The position numbers and the translations under genes were made by a program. From Liolophura sinensis (Eukaryota; Mollusca; Polyplacophora; Chitonida; Chitonidae): a stretch of 64,000 nucleotides of DNA. The notes beneath the pieces are model-generated. The model ran no database searches. It was not told the DNA's origin and was given only the letters and a program-made list of their open reading frames with translations. Of the stretch, positions 26,201 to 35,493 are shown piece after piece. The DNA is taken from NCBI RefSeq assembly GCF_032854445.1, contig NC_088304.1:24537513-24601512 (forward strand). Direction: 5' to 3'. Position 1 is the first letter of the stretch. Each line of letters begins with the position of its first letter.

Positions 26201-28531
26201 AGCTACAATCAACTTAGCCTTAGTACAAACAGGTGCACACAGCTAAAATCCATCCGCTAGTTCTGACCTTCCAGTGCCAAATCTCATGAACCAACTTTTA
26301 AAATAAAATTTTATTAATGGTTTATACATTATGTCGATTTTACATGTTTCATTTGCGCTGCCGTGTCTTTAGTGTCTGCTGACTAAAACTTTCAATCCCC
26401 ATCTTTGGTTTGCTAGAGGCAAATATCTAATAATCATGACAGCTAACCTGTATGGTTATCAGCTGATACTCATACACAGTTCCTTCTGTAATCAAGGTAC
26501 AGGTATCTGGGAAAATTATTAATTACTCACCACAGTCGCATCAAACTTGTGCAGGTATGGCTTACTGCCTGTGTTTCTCCGGACAACTTTTGGATGTGGC
26601 TCGCCTGGCCCTTCTCATGCAGTTGAAACCGGACGCTCCAGCCCATGACGTTCTCAAGGCAAAGCGGGTCCATATCTACCTCCCGGTGTTGCTGGCCGGA
26701 CAGATCGTCCCGACCACCTTCTGGCTCCTCCTGGAGCCGTCTGGGGCGTTGCTCGACGTACCGCCCCCGCAAGATGTCGCTTCACTGAAGGAAGTATTGC
26801 CGACGTGGAGATGCAAAATTGACAGGTGTGTGATTTATTTATTTGATTGCTTCTATGCCGCTGGCCTGTTTTATGGGTGGAGCAATGTCCTAGGTAACTT
26901 CCCCAGATGTGGCGGAGAGATATGCACACGATATTAGTGGCGGACAAGTGATCTTCAGTGAACGTAAGACTGAACACACGGCCTCACGTGAGTGATTATC
27001 AACTGTGCTCTGGCAATTGAATTAAAGGTTCACGGAGAGTTTTGTTTTAAAAAAATCCGCATTTGCTAATGAAATTAAATTTTCTGCAATTAGAAAGAAA
27101 ACCTCAAATAATTGCTTTCCATCATTTGGGATGCCCGGCATTCATGTCATTCAGTTGAGTTGGTAAGCTCAGCCCAACTTTTATGTTGCTAAGTTGCTAA
27201 GCTAAGCCAAACTGTTTTGTTGCTAAGTTGCTAAGCTAGACCAAACTCTTTTGTTGATAAGTTGCTGTGCTAAGTCAAACTATTTGTTGGTAAGTTGCTA
27301 ACTTAAGCCAAACTGTTTTGTTGCTAAGTTGCTAAGCTAAGCCAAACTGTTTTGTGGTTAAGATTCTAAGCTAAGCCAAACTGTTTTGTTGCTAAGTTGC
27401 TAAGTTGAGCCAAACCCTTTTGTTGCTAAGTTGCTAAGCTAAGCCAAACTGTTTTGTTGCTAACATGCTAAGCTAAGCCCAACTGTTTTGTTGCTAAGTT
27501 GCTAAGTTAAGCCAAACTGTTTTGTTGCTTAGTTGCTAAGCTAAACCAAACTCTTTGTAAAATAATTTGCGAAGTTTCATGGAAGTCGGCAGAGGTGTTA
27601 CATGTGCCTTATGATTTTAACAGACCGATCCATTTTATTTTTACAGGTATGAACTAGTCCTCAGTTTGGTCTACGACGCCGTCCTCTTACTTCACACCAT
27701 GATTCTAGCGTTCATGACCCGTCACGTGACCTCAGGGCACGGCGTCCGCCCAGCGCGCTCAGTTCTCATGTCAACCGTTGTCAGCGCGATTATCTGGGTT
27801 GCTTGGATACCGTTGTACCTCCACGTAGAGAACAATGACGCGTACCTTGCCCTGGTCAGCGTCGGCATATCATTGGACGCCACGTTTATGTTGGGGATAA
27901 CCTTCATGCCTAAAGTCGTCAAATTAATGGACAATTCGGCGGATAATCCTCTCAGAGACGTGCCATGGAATCCTCAGCCGACAATCTCTTACCGGAAAAT
28001 CCTGAACGTGAGGCGAGGAAGCACGGAGATAAATGAACGACAGGGATTGGACGACGGAGGCTCGGGACAATCTAGCCGCCACAACCATACATCTTCAGCA
28101 GATCGTCCTAGCAACGTGACCAGCTTGATCAGGGTCAAAGGTCGAGGAATAAACTGGAAAGACAGAAGAGGAGGGTCATTTCGCAGAATTTTACCACCCA
28201 GCCCAGGTTACTATATTTTATTGTCGTCTTTGCTTTTTGAATGGCAGTTGACAGTTCAAAATGCGACCAAATCTTTGTCATGAAGAATTACTGTGACCCT
28301 GAAAAAACAATTAAATATATGAAGTAGTCTGTGTTGTGGTGGTGTGATATTTGCTTGCTGCTGTTCTCTTGGAAAACCAGCCGTTTTCTATGCATGAAAG
28401 ATGGGTATTCAGATTCTCTTATTATCCTTCACATTTCAGGTAAATCAGCTGTACTCCAAAAACGGGCGAAGTTCAAGGATGAAAGACACAGGGCGTCGTC
28501 CTTTGAATCCTCCGAAGGTATATATTGCTGA
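13868..28531 (+). CDS. Three-VFT class C G-protein-coupled receptor (frame-disrupted in the middle)
   Basis: Fourteen exons: 13868-14201, 15168-15291, 16202-16498, 16721-16830, 16989-17147, 17883-18154, 19655-21111, 21610-22150, 22788-23242, 23847-24322, 24934-25360, 26555-26825, 27647-28206, 28440-28531. After compensating the apparent frameshifts every junction phase agrees and the chain is about 1,854 residues. Order: signal peptide, VFT1 (exons 1-6), VFT2 (exon 7), VFT3 (exons 8-10), a C-x3-C-x2-C linker, and seven helices (exons 11-13, TM6-like 'WVAWIPLY', end of TM7 'FMPKVVKLM'). A plasma-membrane receptor for an extracellular ligand is inferred from the family; the ligand is unknown. 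Exons 7-10 carry about 14 frame changes but no in-frame nonsense codon, so this may be assembly error and not a dead gene. VFT1 seems to lack its last ~50 residues. Confidence 0.75.
15168..15291 (+). CDS. Three-VFT receptor exon 2
   Basis: It lies between acceptor ttggactag and donor GTAATC, phases 1 and 2. It encodes 'GIIIDSSKEVASAVASFAL' and 'SIPVINVARI', the LB1 helix and strand that carry part of the ligand pocket in class C receptors. Confidence 0.8.
16202..16498 (+). CDS. Three-VFT receptor exon 3
   Basis: It runs from acceptor ttcccccgcag to donor GTGAGA, phase 2 on both sides. It encodes 'NIADAITAFLKQKDVPYVQA' and an LB2-type region with an adjacent CC pair. The direct read stops two bases into the intron. 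Confidence 0.8.
16721..16830 (+). CDS. Three-VFT receptor exon 4
   Basis: It runs from acceptor gtattacag to donor GTAAGA, phases 2 and 1. It encodes 'YLLEELARRGVPFGPLFIGL' and 'SWLFKYNIALT', a helix-strand of the second lobe. Confidence 0.8.
16989..17147 (+). CDS. Three-VFT receptor exon 5
   Basis: It runs from acceptor tgtttttcag to donor GTAAGT, phase 1 on both sides. It encodes 'GATFFQNVIPEGVNVTDFKV' and 'CDHLFRDDCL', the usual surface loop with paired cysteines. Confidence 0.8.
17257..17540 (+). mobile_element. tRNA-derived SINE (family C)
   Basis: The head resembles a tRNA ('ggggcctaatggttacaacg' with 'actccggatcaaact'). The body shares 'gggtggggtgtcatgtct', 'aacaggactggttg' and 'gtcagtataa' with the inverted copy at 53190-53560. 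It lies in intron 5 of the three-VFT gene. The open frames across it are not genes. Confidence 0.65.
17883..18154 (+). CDS. Three-VFT receptor exon 6: last recognisable part of VFT1
   Basis: Acceptor ccctttgattag. The donor GTTATA after GAG at 18154 gives phase 0 and joins in frame to 19655. It encodes 'CRNNQLC' and the helix 'ASVFDVYSVTLALQIIE'. The ~50 residues that normally finish a VFT are not in this exon or the next. The donor is weak, so an unseen exon in 18155-19654 is possible. Confidence 0.7.
18155..19654 (+). other. Intron 6 of the three-VFT gene
   Basis: I find no plus-strand exon that would supply the missing end of VFT1. On the minus strand a coding-like stretch occurs at about 18877-19037 (listed separately). 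The rest is AT-rich and unremarkable. Confidence 0.4.
18877..19037 (-). pseudogene. Unassigned coding-like fragment
   Basis: On the minus strand an acceptor-like 'gactgttgtttcag' precedes an open frame reading 'EFIVHKTVLSFMDVGNG', 'PLTLGKLPTNFVTNDVQIIV' and 'EDKCW' before a stop. The mix of strands and polar turns looks protein-like, but I recognise no family. It could be an exon of a small nested gene, a fragment, or chance. Confidence 0.2.
19655..21111 (+). CDS. Three-VFT receptor exon 7: whole VFT2 module, frame-disrupted
   Basis: It runs from acceptor gctgtttcag to donor GTATGT. The reading frame changes near 20041, 20184, 20311, 20348, 20757, 20803 and 21090. Six are +1 and the one at 20757 is -1 (or +2). 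Between breaks the reading is clean VFT: 'AILYAVDRINERKD', 'IGTSSSSRTTAVAPTIQSYN', 'YPLFFRPIASDVKQAQAMVD', 'LKHYGWTYLR', 'ITNDEKGLDYVFRHFIMS', 'GVGRYDFINLQPP'. Removing the shifts gives 1,452 nt, which restores phase 0 at both ends. The whole module is one exon, as in the five-VFT gene. Confidence 0.75.
21610..22150 (+). CDS. Three-VFT receptor exon 8: linker and start of VFT3, frame-disrupted
   Basis: It runs from acceptor tttcctcgtag to donor GTAAAT. It opens with 'FATWNTGRLRLTS' and 'EWSFGPC', the same beta-strand start as other modules, then a Cys linker ('CEGNTC') and 'AVVAALWAVDRINENGLLPE', 'IGLIGSTNDDETLAIEGQRL'. Frame changes near 21709 (-1 or +2), 21968 (+1) and 22060 (+1). Confidence 0.7.
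22321..22450 (+). mobile_element. Degenerate SINE head
   Basis: 'gtgtggttagcgcgccagcg' and 'cgacccaggagcct' match the tRNA-like head of SINE family A, but the rest is diverged and the tail is not recognisable. It lies in intron 8 of the three-VFT gene. Confidence 0.45.
22788..23242 (+). CDS. Three-VFT receptor exon 9: VFT3 middle, one frameshift
   Basis: It runs from acceptor ttttccaccag to donor GTGAGT. It encodes 'FFRTVPPTDAEIQLIIQLLK', 'RLGWDYVHLVYS' and, after a +1 shift between about 23050 and 23080, 'GATGVVLMTNEYDTEQLL' and 'GKLFWIATEAW'. Removing one base gives phase 0 in and 1 out, matching its neighbours. Confidence 0.75.
23257..23374 (-). mobile_element. SINE fragment (family A tail and body)
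   Basis: A (ttta) run, then 'gattggtgttttatgccgta' and 'acgacggcggccagcactat', starting just after the exon 9 donor. The tRNA-like head is missing. Confidence 0.8.
23847..24322 (+). CDS. Three-VFT receptor exon 10: VFT3 end, frame-disrupted
   Basis: It runs from acceptor tcatttaacag to donor GTAAAG. It encodes 'IAWFQDYWQSYFNCNLA', 'SAIINAVYSYAHAV', 'CRTNQTQCNGTLTDFLDHVM' and 'GSFEVFNIQPYRGRYRFIQ', the classic VFT C-terminal motifs. There are three +1 shifts: in an A run near 24010, near 24100, and in a T run near 24244. Corrected length restores phase 1 in and 0 out. Confidence 0.75.
24934..25360 (+). CDS. Three-VFT receptor exon 11: linker and TM1-TM3 start
   Basis: It runs from acceptor ttgcctgttccag to donor GTAAGC, phases 0 and 1. 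It encodes the last VFT strand 'VGQYNNGELKLSM', the linker 'CPGQCKVC' and two helices ('IGIVMISLLCLGIGFTALLI', 'VTLIVGVLLLYLSNITFLF'). The ECL1 cysteine follows in 'TCGVRRVC', the position of the conserved class C disulfide. The frame is intact. Confidence 0.85.
25528..25642 (-). mobile_element. SINE fragment (family A)
   Basis: 'ttttacgcggtactcaagaa' and 'acgacgacggccagctttat', then a truncated body. A second, smaller piece (about 25789-25862, 'gttttatgccgaactcaagg' and 'aaacccacgaccat') lies nearby. Confidence 0.7.
25915..26215. repeat. 44-bp minisatellite in intron 11
   Basis: About seven units of 44 bp ('gattaacaggtgtcaccttg', 'gcagttgcaatcatggttac'). Each contains 'attaacag|GTGTC', an acceptor-like AG in the sense direction, without a good pyrimidine tract. 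Confidence 0.85.
26555..26825 (+). CDS. Three-VFT receptor exon 12: TM3-TM5 region
   Basis: It runs from acceptor cttgtgcag to donor GTGTGT, phases 1 and 2. It encodes 'GMAYCLCFSGQLLDVARLAL', a helix 'IYLPVLLAGQIVPTTFWLLL', and 'WRC' in the second extracellular loop, the expected partner of the ECL1 cysteine. Confidence 0.85.
27160..27560. repeat. 34-bp minisatellite in intron 12
   Basis: About eleven units of 34 bp ('ttttgttgctaagttgctaa' plus 'gctaagccaaactg') precede exon 13. No match to exon sequence was seen. Confidence 0.85.
27647..28206 (+). CDS. Three-VFT receptor exon 13: TM5-TM7 and tail start
   Basis: Acceptor atttttacag; donor GTTACT, phases 2 and 1. It encodes 'YDAVLLLHTMILAFMT', 'STVVSAIIWVAWIPLYLHV' and 'TFMLGITFMPKVVKLM', which resembles the class C TM6 and the PK-x-Y region ending TM7. 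A basic and Ser-rich cytoplasmic stretch follows. If the donor is not used the frame ends at 28283 instead. Confidence 0.8.
28440..28531 (+). CDS. Three-VFT receptor exon 14: C-terminus
   Basis: Acceptor tcacatttcag, in phase with exon 13. It encodes 'GKSAVLQKRAKFKDERHRAS' and 'SFESSEGIYC' then TGA at 28529-28531. The last codons are already the first unit of the following minisatellite. A donor-like GTATAT at the same place leaves open a further exon. Confidence 0.6.
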
Positions 28532-29260
28532 TGCAGCGGATGGTACGCACTGATGATGAGTGACTCATCGGATGGTATAAATTGGTGACTCGGTGGTTGG
28601 ATGGTATACATTTCTGATTCATTCATGAGATGATCTATATTGCTGATGCAGCGGATGGCACTGATGAGTGACTGATCGGATGGTATAAATTGATGACTCG
28701 GTGGTTGAATGGTATACATTTCTGATTCATTCATGAGATGATCTATATTGCTGATGCAGCGGATGGTACTGATGAGTGGCTCATTTGATGGTATATATCA
28801 CATTATGACTCAGTGGTTGGACGGAATATGTTTCTAACTCATTTGATGATCTACATTGCTGACTCATTCATGCGATGGTCTATATTGCTGACTCATTCAT
28901 GAGATGGTTAATATTTCTGACTCATTCATAGGATGATCTATATTGCTGAACCACTCAAGGGAAGATATATTTTAGTTGACTGAGTCTTGGGATCGTACAT
29001 AAGGGCGAATCAGTCATGGAATGATAGATTACTGACTCACTGCTCAGGTGGTATATACATGTAGTACTCACGCGGACGGTATATTTTCCTGACAGTGATA
29101 TATAATGCCGACTGATGGATGGTGTATATTGCTGACTCTTTCTCCAGGTGGTATATATTACTGATGCGGACGCTATATTCGGCTGACCCAGCACTCATAT
29201 GCTGAGTATTGCTGATTATGTGGATGCTATTATCTATTGTTGGCTCAGTCATAAGATAAT
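28512..29260. repeat. Minisatellite field starting at the last coding codons
   Basis: Units of the kind 'gatggtatatattgctgact' are repeated, including two near-identical ~107-bp blocks (28529-28640 and 28638-28748, marked by 'gctgatgcagcggatgg' and 'gattcattcatgagatg') and a third partial one. Open frames on the minus strand are artefacts of the repeat. Confidence 0.8.
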
Positions 29261-29890
29261 ATGAAGGCCTTTTGTTGACACGGATAGTAAAATGTTAAAA
29301 TCCCTCCTCCGAAGCATGTATTGCTGATTTTTCTTTCCTGTGGTGTATATTGCTCAATCAGTTTCTTTTATTGCTTAAAATTACTTAGTATGCTAGTATG
29401 CTAATAATTGCTATTCAAAGCAACTCGATACTTATTGTTTTGAGTCATTTCTTCCGCTGAAAGGAAGATTAAACAAATTAACCGAAACTGAATAATTACG
29501 TAAGAGTCGATAATGCTAACGTACATTGTGTTTATTTAAGCAACCTTTCCCTTGCGTGTCTACAGGTTTGTCTATTTCAAGCAATTCCGTTGGTCAAAAT
29601 GGCCGTCTTTAATATGTTTCTCATACATCCTTACTGAATGTTGTCATTAGAAATATAGTAAAAGACGTACATCATAGAGAGTAAATCCAGAACAGCAACA
29701 ACGGTGTGACCAATGGCATATTGTCACTCGTAACCCGTGAAAATACGGCCTCTTGTCAATTTACCTCAGTCAGGGTTTTATTCTGACCGTATATGTAAAT
29801 GTTTAATCAGTAGTGCGCCACTCCGCATACTGGCTTCAGTAGAATTTGGTAAAATAAAAATGCAGTGATATTAACTGCAATTTATTGGAG

Positions 29891-30237
29891 TAAGTGAGTG
29901 AGTAAATGTTTGGAGTTTAACGTCGTACTTAACAATTTTTCAGTCATATAACGACGAAAGAGTCCTTAGAGTGCATGCAATGTGCCTCCTTGTTGCAGGA
30001 CAGATTTTCATCATCTATGATCTAGTGCTGCCTAATAAGACGACTTACCGAAGGCGACTAAGCTGCCCTGCCCGAATCATTATACACATACTGGTCAACC
30101 AGTCGTTGCAATATCACCTTCATGCTCCACGCAATTTCCTCTTCTAACGTCTTATGTGTGACACGACTCAGGATTGACCCTAGATCTGCCGCTTCCCGAA
30201 GCGGACGCTCTACCAACTGTGCTATCGGAGCCGGTCG
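29891..30237 (-). mobile_element. tRNA-derived SINE (family B)
   Basis: On the minus strand the head 'ggctccgatagcacagttgg' with 'tagagcg' and box B-like 'agggtcaatcc' looks like a tRNA. The tail, 'gactgaaaaattgttaagta', then 'cgacgttaaact', differs from family A. A tail fragment of the same kind is at 62476-62536. Confidence 0.75.
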
Positions 30238-30839
30238 CAATTTATTGGACGTCACTGGTCTAGAATTACTAAAAAAAAACCGTGTTGTCATCACATTTCA
30301 CATGAAATGTTTCACATTTGATTCATATGTACATTTCCTAAAAATTAAAATAGTCTCGCTAAAAATACACCCTGGTCAACTTCGAGCCGATGAATGAAAG
30401 AATGACATGACCGACGCATTCGCGAACGGACAGACGGACGGACGACGCACAGTGCGGAGACTATATGCTCTCTAGAAATATTTTCGGGAAGCAAAAAAAC
30501 ACGACTCGACAATTCTTATAACCAATAAATATTTATATATCACAAAGGTTGAAATTTACAATTTACAGTATATAATATACATGTCACATACAAACATATA
30601 ACACAGCCCTAATACATATGTCAGTAATGTTAGCCTAGCGTCCTTTTGATCAGGCTGTGTCATCTTGAGTCGATATAGGAAGACATTAACATAGTGTAAG
30701 CCCGACATTTCATGATTAGTTAAATTCATTTGAAAGGGGATTAGATTCATCTCGCTGTACTGAAGAGATAATATTTATTTCATAAACTTCGGGTACATTA
30801 TTTGGTTTCAGGAATGTATATAGAGTTTATATGAAGTGA

Positions 30840-31060
30840 CACCTCTCTTGGTTAATGTCACGCTTTTTAGAGATGTGTATTGTTTTGGAATGGCCGCAAT
30901 GCAATTTGCAGTGAGATGTCACGCTTCGGAGATATGTATAGTCTTTTGGAAGATGTGTAGTGTTTTGGAATGGCACCAATGCAGTTTGCAGTGGGATGTC
31001 ACGCTTCAGAGATACGAGGTTTGTTTTGGATTGGCACAAATGTAATTTGCAGTGGAATAT
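30840..31060. repeat. Three-copy tandem repeat, ~60-84 bp
   Basis: Copies share 'gtcacgctt', 'ttttggaatgg' and 'caatgcaatttgcagtg' starting near 30857, 30917 and 31001. It lies in the spacer after the five-VFT gene. Confidence 0.65.
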
Positions 31061-31370
31061 GCGTTCTCTCAAGAAGTGGAAGAAGACAATTTAGCAACTG
31101 TAAATTTAATCCAGTTGCATGTGCCCCAAATCACACAATGTTGCATGTGGATGCATTTGAAGTAAACCGCTTTAAGTTGAACACAACAGTATATTGAGAA
31201 CACACGTAAATAATCATATCTGAGAGATTCAGAGATGGAAGGAACGCTGTAATCTCACTCCATGCTCAAAAACCGTCTATTCAGACTTGGCTTTACTTGA
31301 GTGTAATCAATATTTGTAAGATTTCAGTCCCTGTTAATAAGCAGCAAGTGTAGATCAAAGAGTCTTAAAA

Positions 31371-31697
31371 CTAATATTCAAAATACGACGTTTCCTCCAC
31401 GGTGGTTGTTTTCTTCGTCGTTCCATCGTCCCCGGTTTCCACCACGGTGGTCTTTTTGGTTTGGCGATCCACCTTGCCGTCCGAAGGTCCTCCAAAGCTC
31501 GACAAGACTGGAGACTCGCCATCCAATTCCATCAGGGGTTGGCTCATGACAAGGTCACTTTCCAGCGGCCTGCCAAATGGGCGGTCCAGGCGCGAAGAAC
31601 TGAATGATGAAGCTGAGGATGAGGATCGAGACTTGGAGGGCGGGCCTTCCAGTCTGATTGGCAGCATTATTGGTTCCTCTGTCGTTATCGTCTCATG
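31371..31697 (-). CDS. Five-VFT receptor exon 14: C-terminus
   Basis: 327 nt to the TAG at 31373-31371, acceptor ggttcttccag, phase 0. It encodes 'HETITTEEPIMLPIRLEGP', a serine cluster ('SRSSSSASSFSSSR'), Thr-rich 'RQTKKTTVVE' and 'KKTTTVEETSYFEY'. It has many possible phosphorylation sites but no recognised domain. Confidence 0.7.
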   Translation of the reverse strand, partial: HETITTEEPIMLPIRLEGPPSKSRSSSSASSFSSSRLDRPFGRPLESDLVMSQPLMELDGESPVLSSFGGPSDGKVDRQTKKTTVVETGDDGTTKKTTTVEETSYFEY

Positions 31698-34600
31698 CTG
31701 GAAGAACCAATCAAAGCAAAACATGGATTTGATGGACATGTCGAGGTATGGAACATGGCAGACAAGATGCATCTGATTAACATATCGATATTGGCTAACA
31801 CGAGAACTTTTTAAATGATAGAAAACAAACAGGAGAAGAAAATCTGTTAACAAACTTTATGTGTTAAGCTGTTCTTCAAACACTCCTATTCTCCGGTTTC
31901 TGTTGTCTTGTAAACAAACTACACTTAGAGTTGTTAATTGTGAAGGCTTTTAAACAATTTATTTATTACAGATGGAAACACGCACAAGCTATTACCATAT
32001 TAACACTTCTGCATTTTTCAGCACTCTTCTGGATTTGCTGGTGCTGACTTACCCTGTGCCATTCTGTCCTCTGAGATTGAGTGTTAGGATCAAACGACAC
32101 CTCATCCACTTCGTACGACGCCGACAGGTCGGGTGGGATTGTGTCAGGTATGTCTGAAAGACGACATCAAATGGTAAACTACAGAAAACATCACATAAAA
32201 GTTATTGTTCCTCCACCCTAAAATCTTACATGTAGATCTCGTGTATGGCTAAAGTTATCTGGTGTTAGCATGCTGCTAGAAGGCTTCCTCGTTCACACAC
32301 ATGTATACACATAGATGGATACGACGATGCCCGTACACTGGCCGAGTAGAATCGAATAAACAACATCCGCTGAACAAAAGAATGAATGAATGACTGACTA
32401 CGTTGAACCCCACTTGGGCATTACTGTAGCCATATCGTGGGAGAAGACTTTGCTCTCTATACACTGAGGACAGCAAGCAGCAGAAGTATGGGGCAATGTG
32501 GACCCAAATACCTGTGTAGAGATTGGAGCAGTTTAATATTACCGGTTTAAAGCCCTCAAATAAAGCTTCGTTACACAAAAGTCCACCTACGTTCATGTGC
32601 AACTTATAGTCAAAAATGTGTACATGATCTTTCATAAAAAAAACTTCCGTGGTAATAATAAATCGAAGAAAACACAACGGGAGTAGAAATCAGGGTAGCG
32701 ACAGCATCCAATCTCATGCACTGGATTAGAAGATCATACACTACATCTCTCTGAGCCAGGAATTATTTACTCAAAAACGTTTTTAAGGGAACAAAAATAG
32801 TTCACTGTTATTTCAGAGTGTGAATAGTTAAAAAAATTCAAGACATTTATATTGCATTATTAGAGCAATTACCTTCTCTGTAGACGCGCGTTGTTCTGAC
32901 ATCCGTCTCGTAAACGTGCGGTTTGCGAGAAGTCAGAATAAACTGATCATCTGGTCGTCTCTCAACAGGCTTATCGACAAGTTCAGTGATAATCACGGGT
33001 TCTGGGTCTTCGTCTTTCCTCCCTACCCTAGCAGCAGGAACCTCATTCTGGTCGATCCGCTCCTCCGTCGATTTGTGCATCACAGTTGTCGTTCTTTGCT
33101 CCTTGCGCATGTCGACCAAAGAAGGTGCTGCCGCTGCTTGGTGACGAAGATGTCCGGTCTCTTGGTGACGAAAGCTTCCCGATTCGTGGTGACGAAGGTT
33201 TCCGGCTTCTTGGTGACCAAAGCTTCCCGACTCGTGGTGACGAAGATTTCCTGCCACAGCGCTCTCCGTCACAGCGGACCTGTTTAGCGTCGACGCTGCG
33301 TAAGCATTCTTTGGCTGACTGTAGATGCCTGATTGATTGCCGGATGACCGAATGAATGACTGATCCATGGAGCGTTCGGCCAGCGTGGCCCGGTGAGCCG
33401 CCATCGCTCTGTCACGTTCCAATGCTCGTTTTCGTTCGTTCATCTCCATATGTTCCGTTGCGGACATGTTTAGAACGGAATTTCTACCTTTGGTCTCTAC
33501 AAAAACAATAATAATTTATAATAATAAAACAACAATAATACACGATAAACAGTTTAGTTCCCTTTAATTTAAATTGTCCTGAATACTGGCTAAAATTCAA
33601 AATCACCAATTTTTGAATTTTTCGGATGTGCCCTGTCGAAGGAGGCTGATTATACAATACATATATAGATCTACATGTATGATGAAATATTAGGACACTA
33701 TAAAATATGTTGCACCAATTCATCCTTGTATTCAATATGGCTGCGAAGTCAGTGATTCGGGGGTTCAAGCAGGTATTCCCGGCCTAAGCGGTGTCACTTC
33801 CGGCTACGTTAATGGTGTCCATGTATAGATACATAACCAACTTCACTACAAATCCTACATTCTTCGTAGTCAGTAGTACATCGTAAGTACTATGTATAGC
33901 ATATGTATGTGCCAAACGGAGTAAATCGACCTTTGGTCTATATGTGAAGGCTCGCATGTCCCCTCTTTCTTTAACACAGCTGAAAGACTTTCAGCATAAA
34001 CAGAGTACATATATAGCGCTTTTCATCTTTACAGCTGTAAGTTTTTTGTCACGTGACCGCTAAATGTGGTGGAAATTGCGCTTTTTCGTCGCAAAATTAT
34101 ACGTCGCAGGAAAGAAATAAGAACAGATTCATGATCGGGACGTCAAACTACGTCGGGCAGCATTCTTACAATACTCGTACATTCATCCTAGACATAAATG
34201 CATTTAACATGCATTATATAACATGCGGATGTAAAAGTGCCAAATATGGTAAATCGGACTTTGGATAATTTTAAGCACTGCAACTCTCGCATTTATTAAG
34301 ACACTTCAACGATTTTCCGCACACATACAGTACACTTATAGCCCTTTGCAATCAGCCTTTTTTACAGCGATACCGGTTTTGTGTCACGTGACCGCCAAAT
34401 ATGAGGGAAAATTGCACTTTTTCGGACTGTAATGGCAATGCGCGAAAAAAACTGCATCGGAGAAAAGGAAAAAGGGCAGATTCGTGACCAGACCGTCAAA
34501 CTACGCCAAGCAGCGTACTTAAAATATTTTAATTTAGAAATTTTCAATCACTTGAGAAATTCGGTAAGCTGGGATCGAACTTTGACATAACTGACTGGCG

Positions 34601-35462
34601 TGAGCGATACAAGCCCTGCGCGATCTGCCTAATGTCAACTTTCCGACGTCAATCATCTTCGCCATTCAATTGCCCGAGACACCTCTGCTTCATAAAACAC
34701 AGCCGGGAGACGGCCAGCGTTTAAATCCTTCTGTAATTAGGTCAAGTCGGGCAATATTTTGTCAGCATCTCCCATACCTTCCAATGTATTATGTATATCA
34801 CTAAGTCCACAAGGCAGTCGCAATTTTTACTTCAAATTTCCATACACCTTTTCTTTACACTTATATCTTTCACAGGAGAGAATTATTGGTCGAAAACCAA
34901 TACATAACCAGATACACGGCTTTGAAACTTTCAGTGCGACCTTACGCCTTCTATCACTGAGACAGTTGGTGGGTCATTAGCATTCCTGCGAATAGATCGG
35001 CGAGCTTAATGATGCTGCGCTATGCCCAATGAGAAACGGCGATTCCATCTCGGCGACTTAGCATGCTTTTTGTCAGAAATAACACAAAAAACATAGTCCG
35101 TGTAACAGCATCTTTACACTTTCACGTCTGAATGCACGCGCCGCCCGTATACAGATTGACTGCTTTACTGGTAGCTCAGGCCTTGTTAGAAAGCGAACAC
35201 CTGAACCAGGGTACATGTAGATATCTGTCAATCACCAGGGCCGGGTTAACGTACAGTAAAGGCACGGTTTGTATAAAATAAAGTTAAATGTTGGAAATAC
35301 ATGTACAACCTGCACTGACTGGCCATGCAAAAAGTTAATGTGTACATTTATTTTTTGGGGTGGTGGGGGGTGGGGGGTGGTGGGGATGTCCAATGGGACA
35401 GGGTTAGCCAATCACAACTGCAGTACAAACTACATAATCAAGAGAACATATACACCATATAT

Positions 35463-35493
<31 letters not shown>

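Larger units (their letters stand above)
29265..31370. other. Tail-to-tail intergenic region
   Basis: This is the spacer between the 3' ends of the two receptor genes. It contains a SINE (29891-30237) and a short tandem repeat (30840-31060). I see no other gene. No clear AATAAA lies close to either stop; an inverted TTTATT near 30774 could serve the minus-strand gene. Confidence 0.5.

Noticed and set aside
32276-32677. 133-codon minus-strand open frame
   Set aside because: It lies in intron 12 of the five-VFT gene, contains a dispersed-repeat scrap, and has no splice sites in phase with the receptor.
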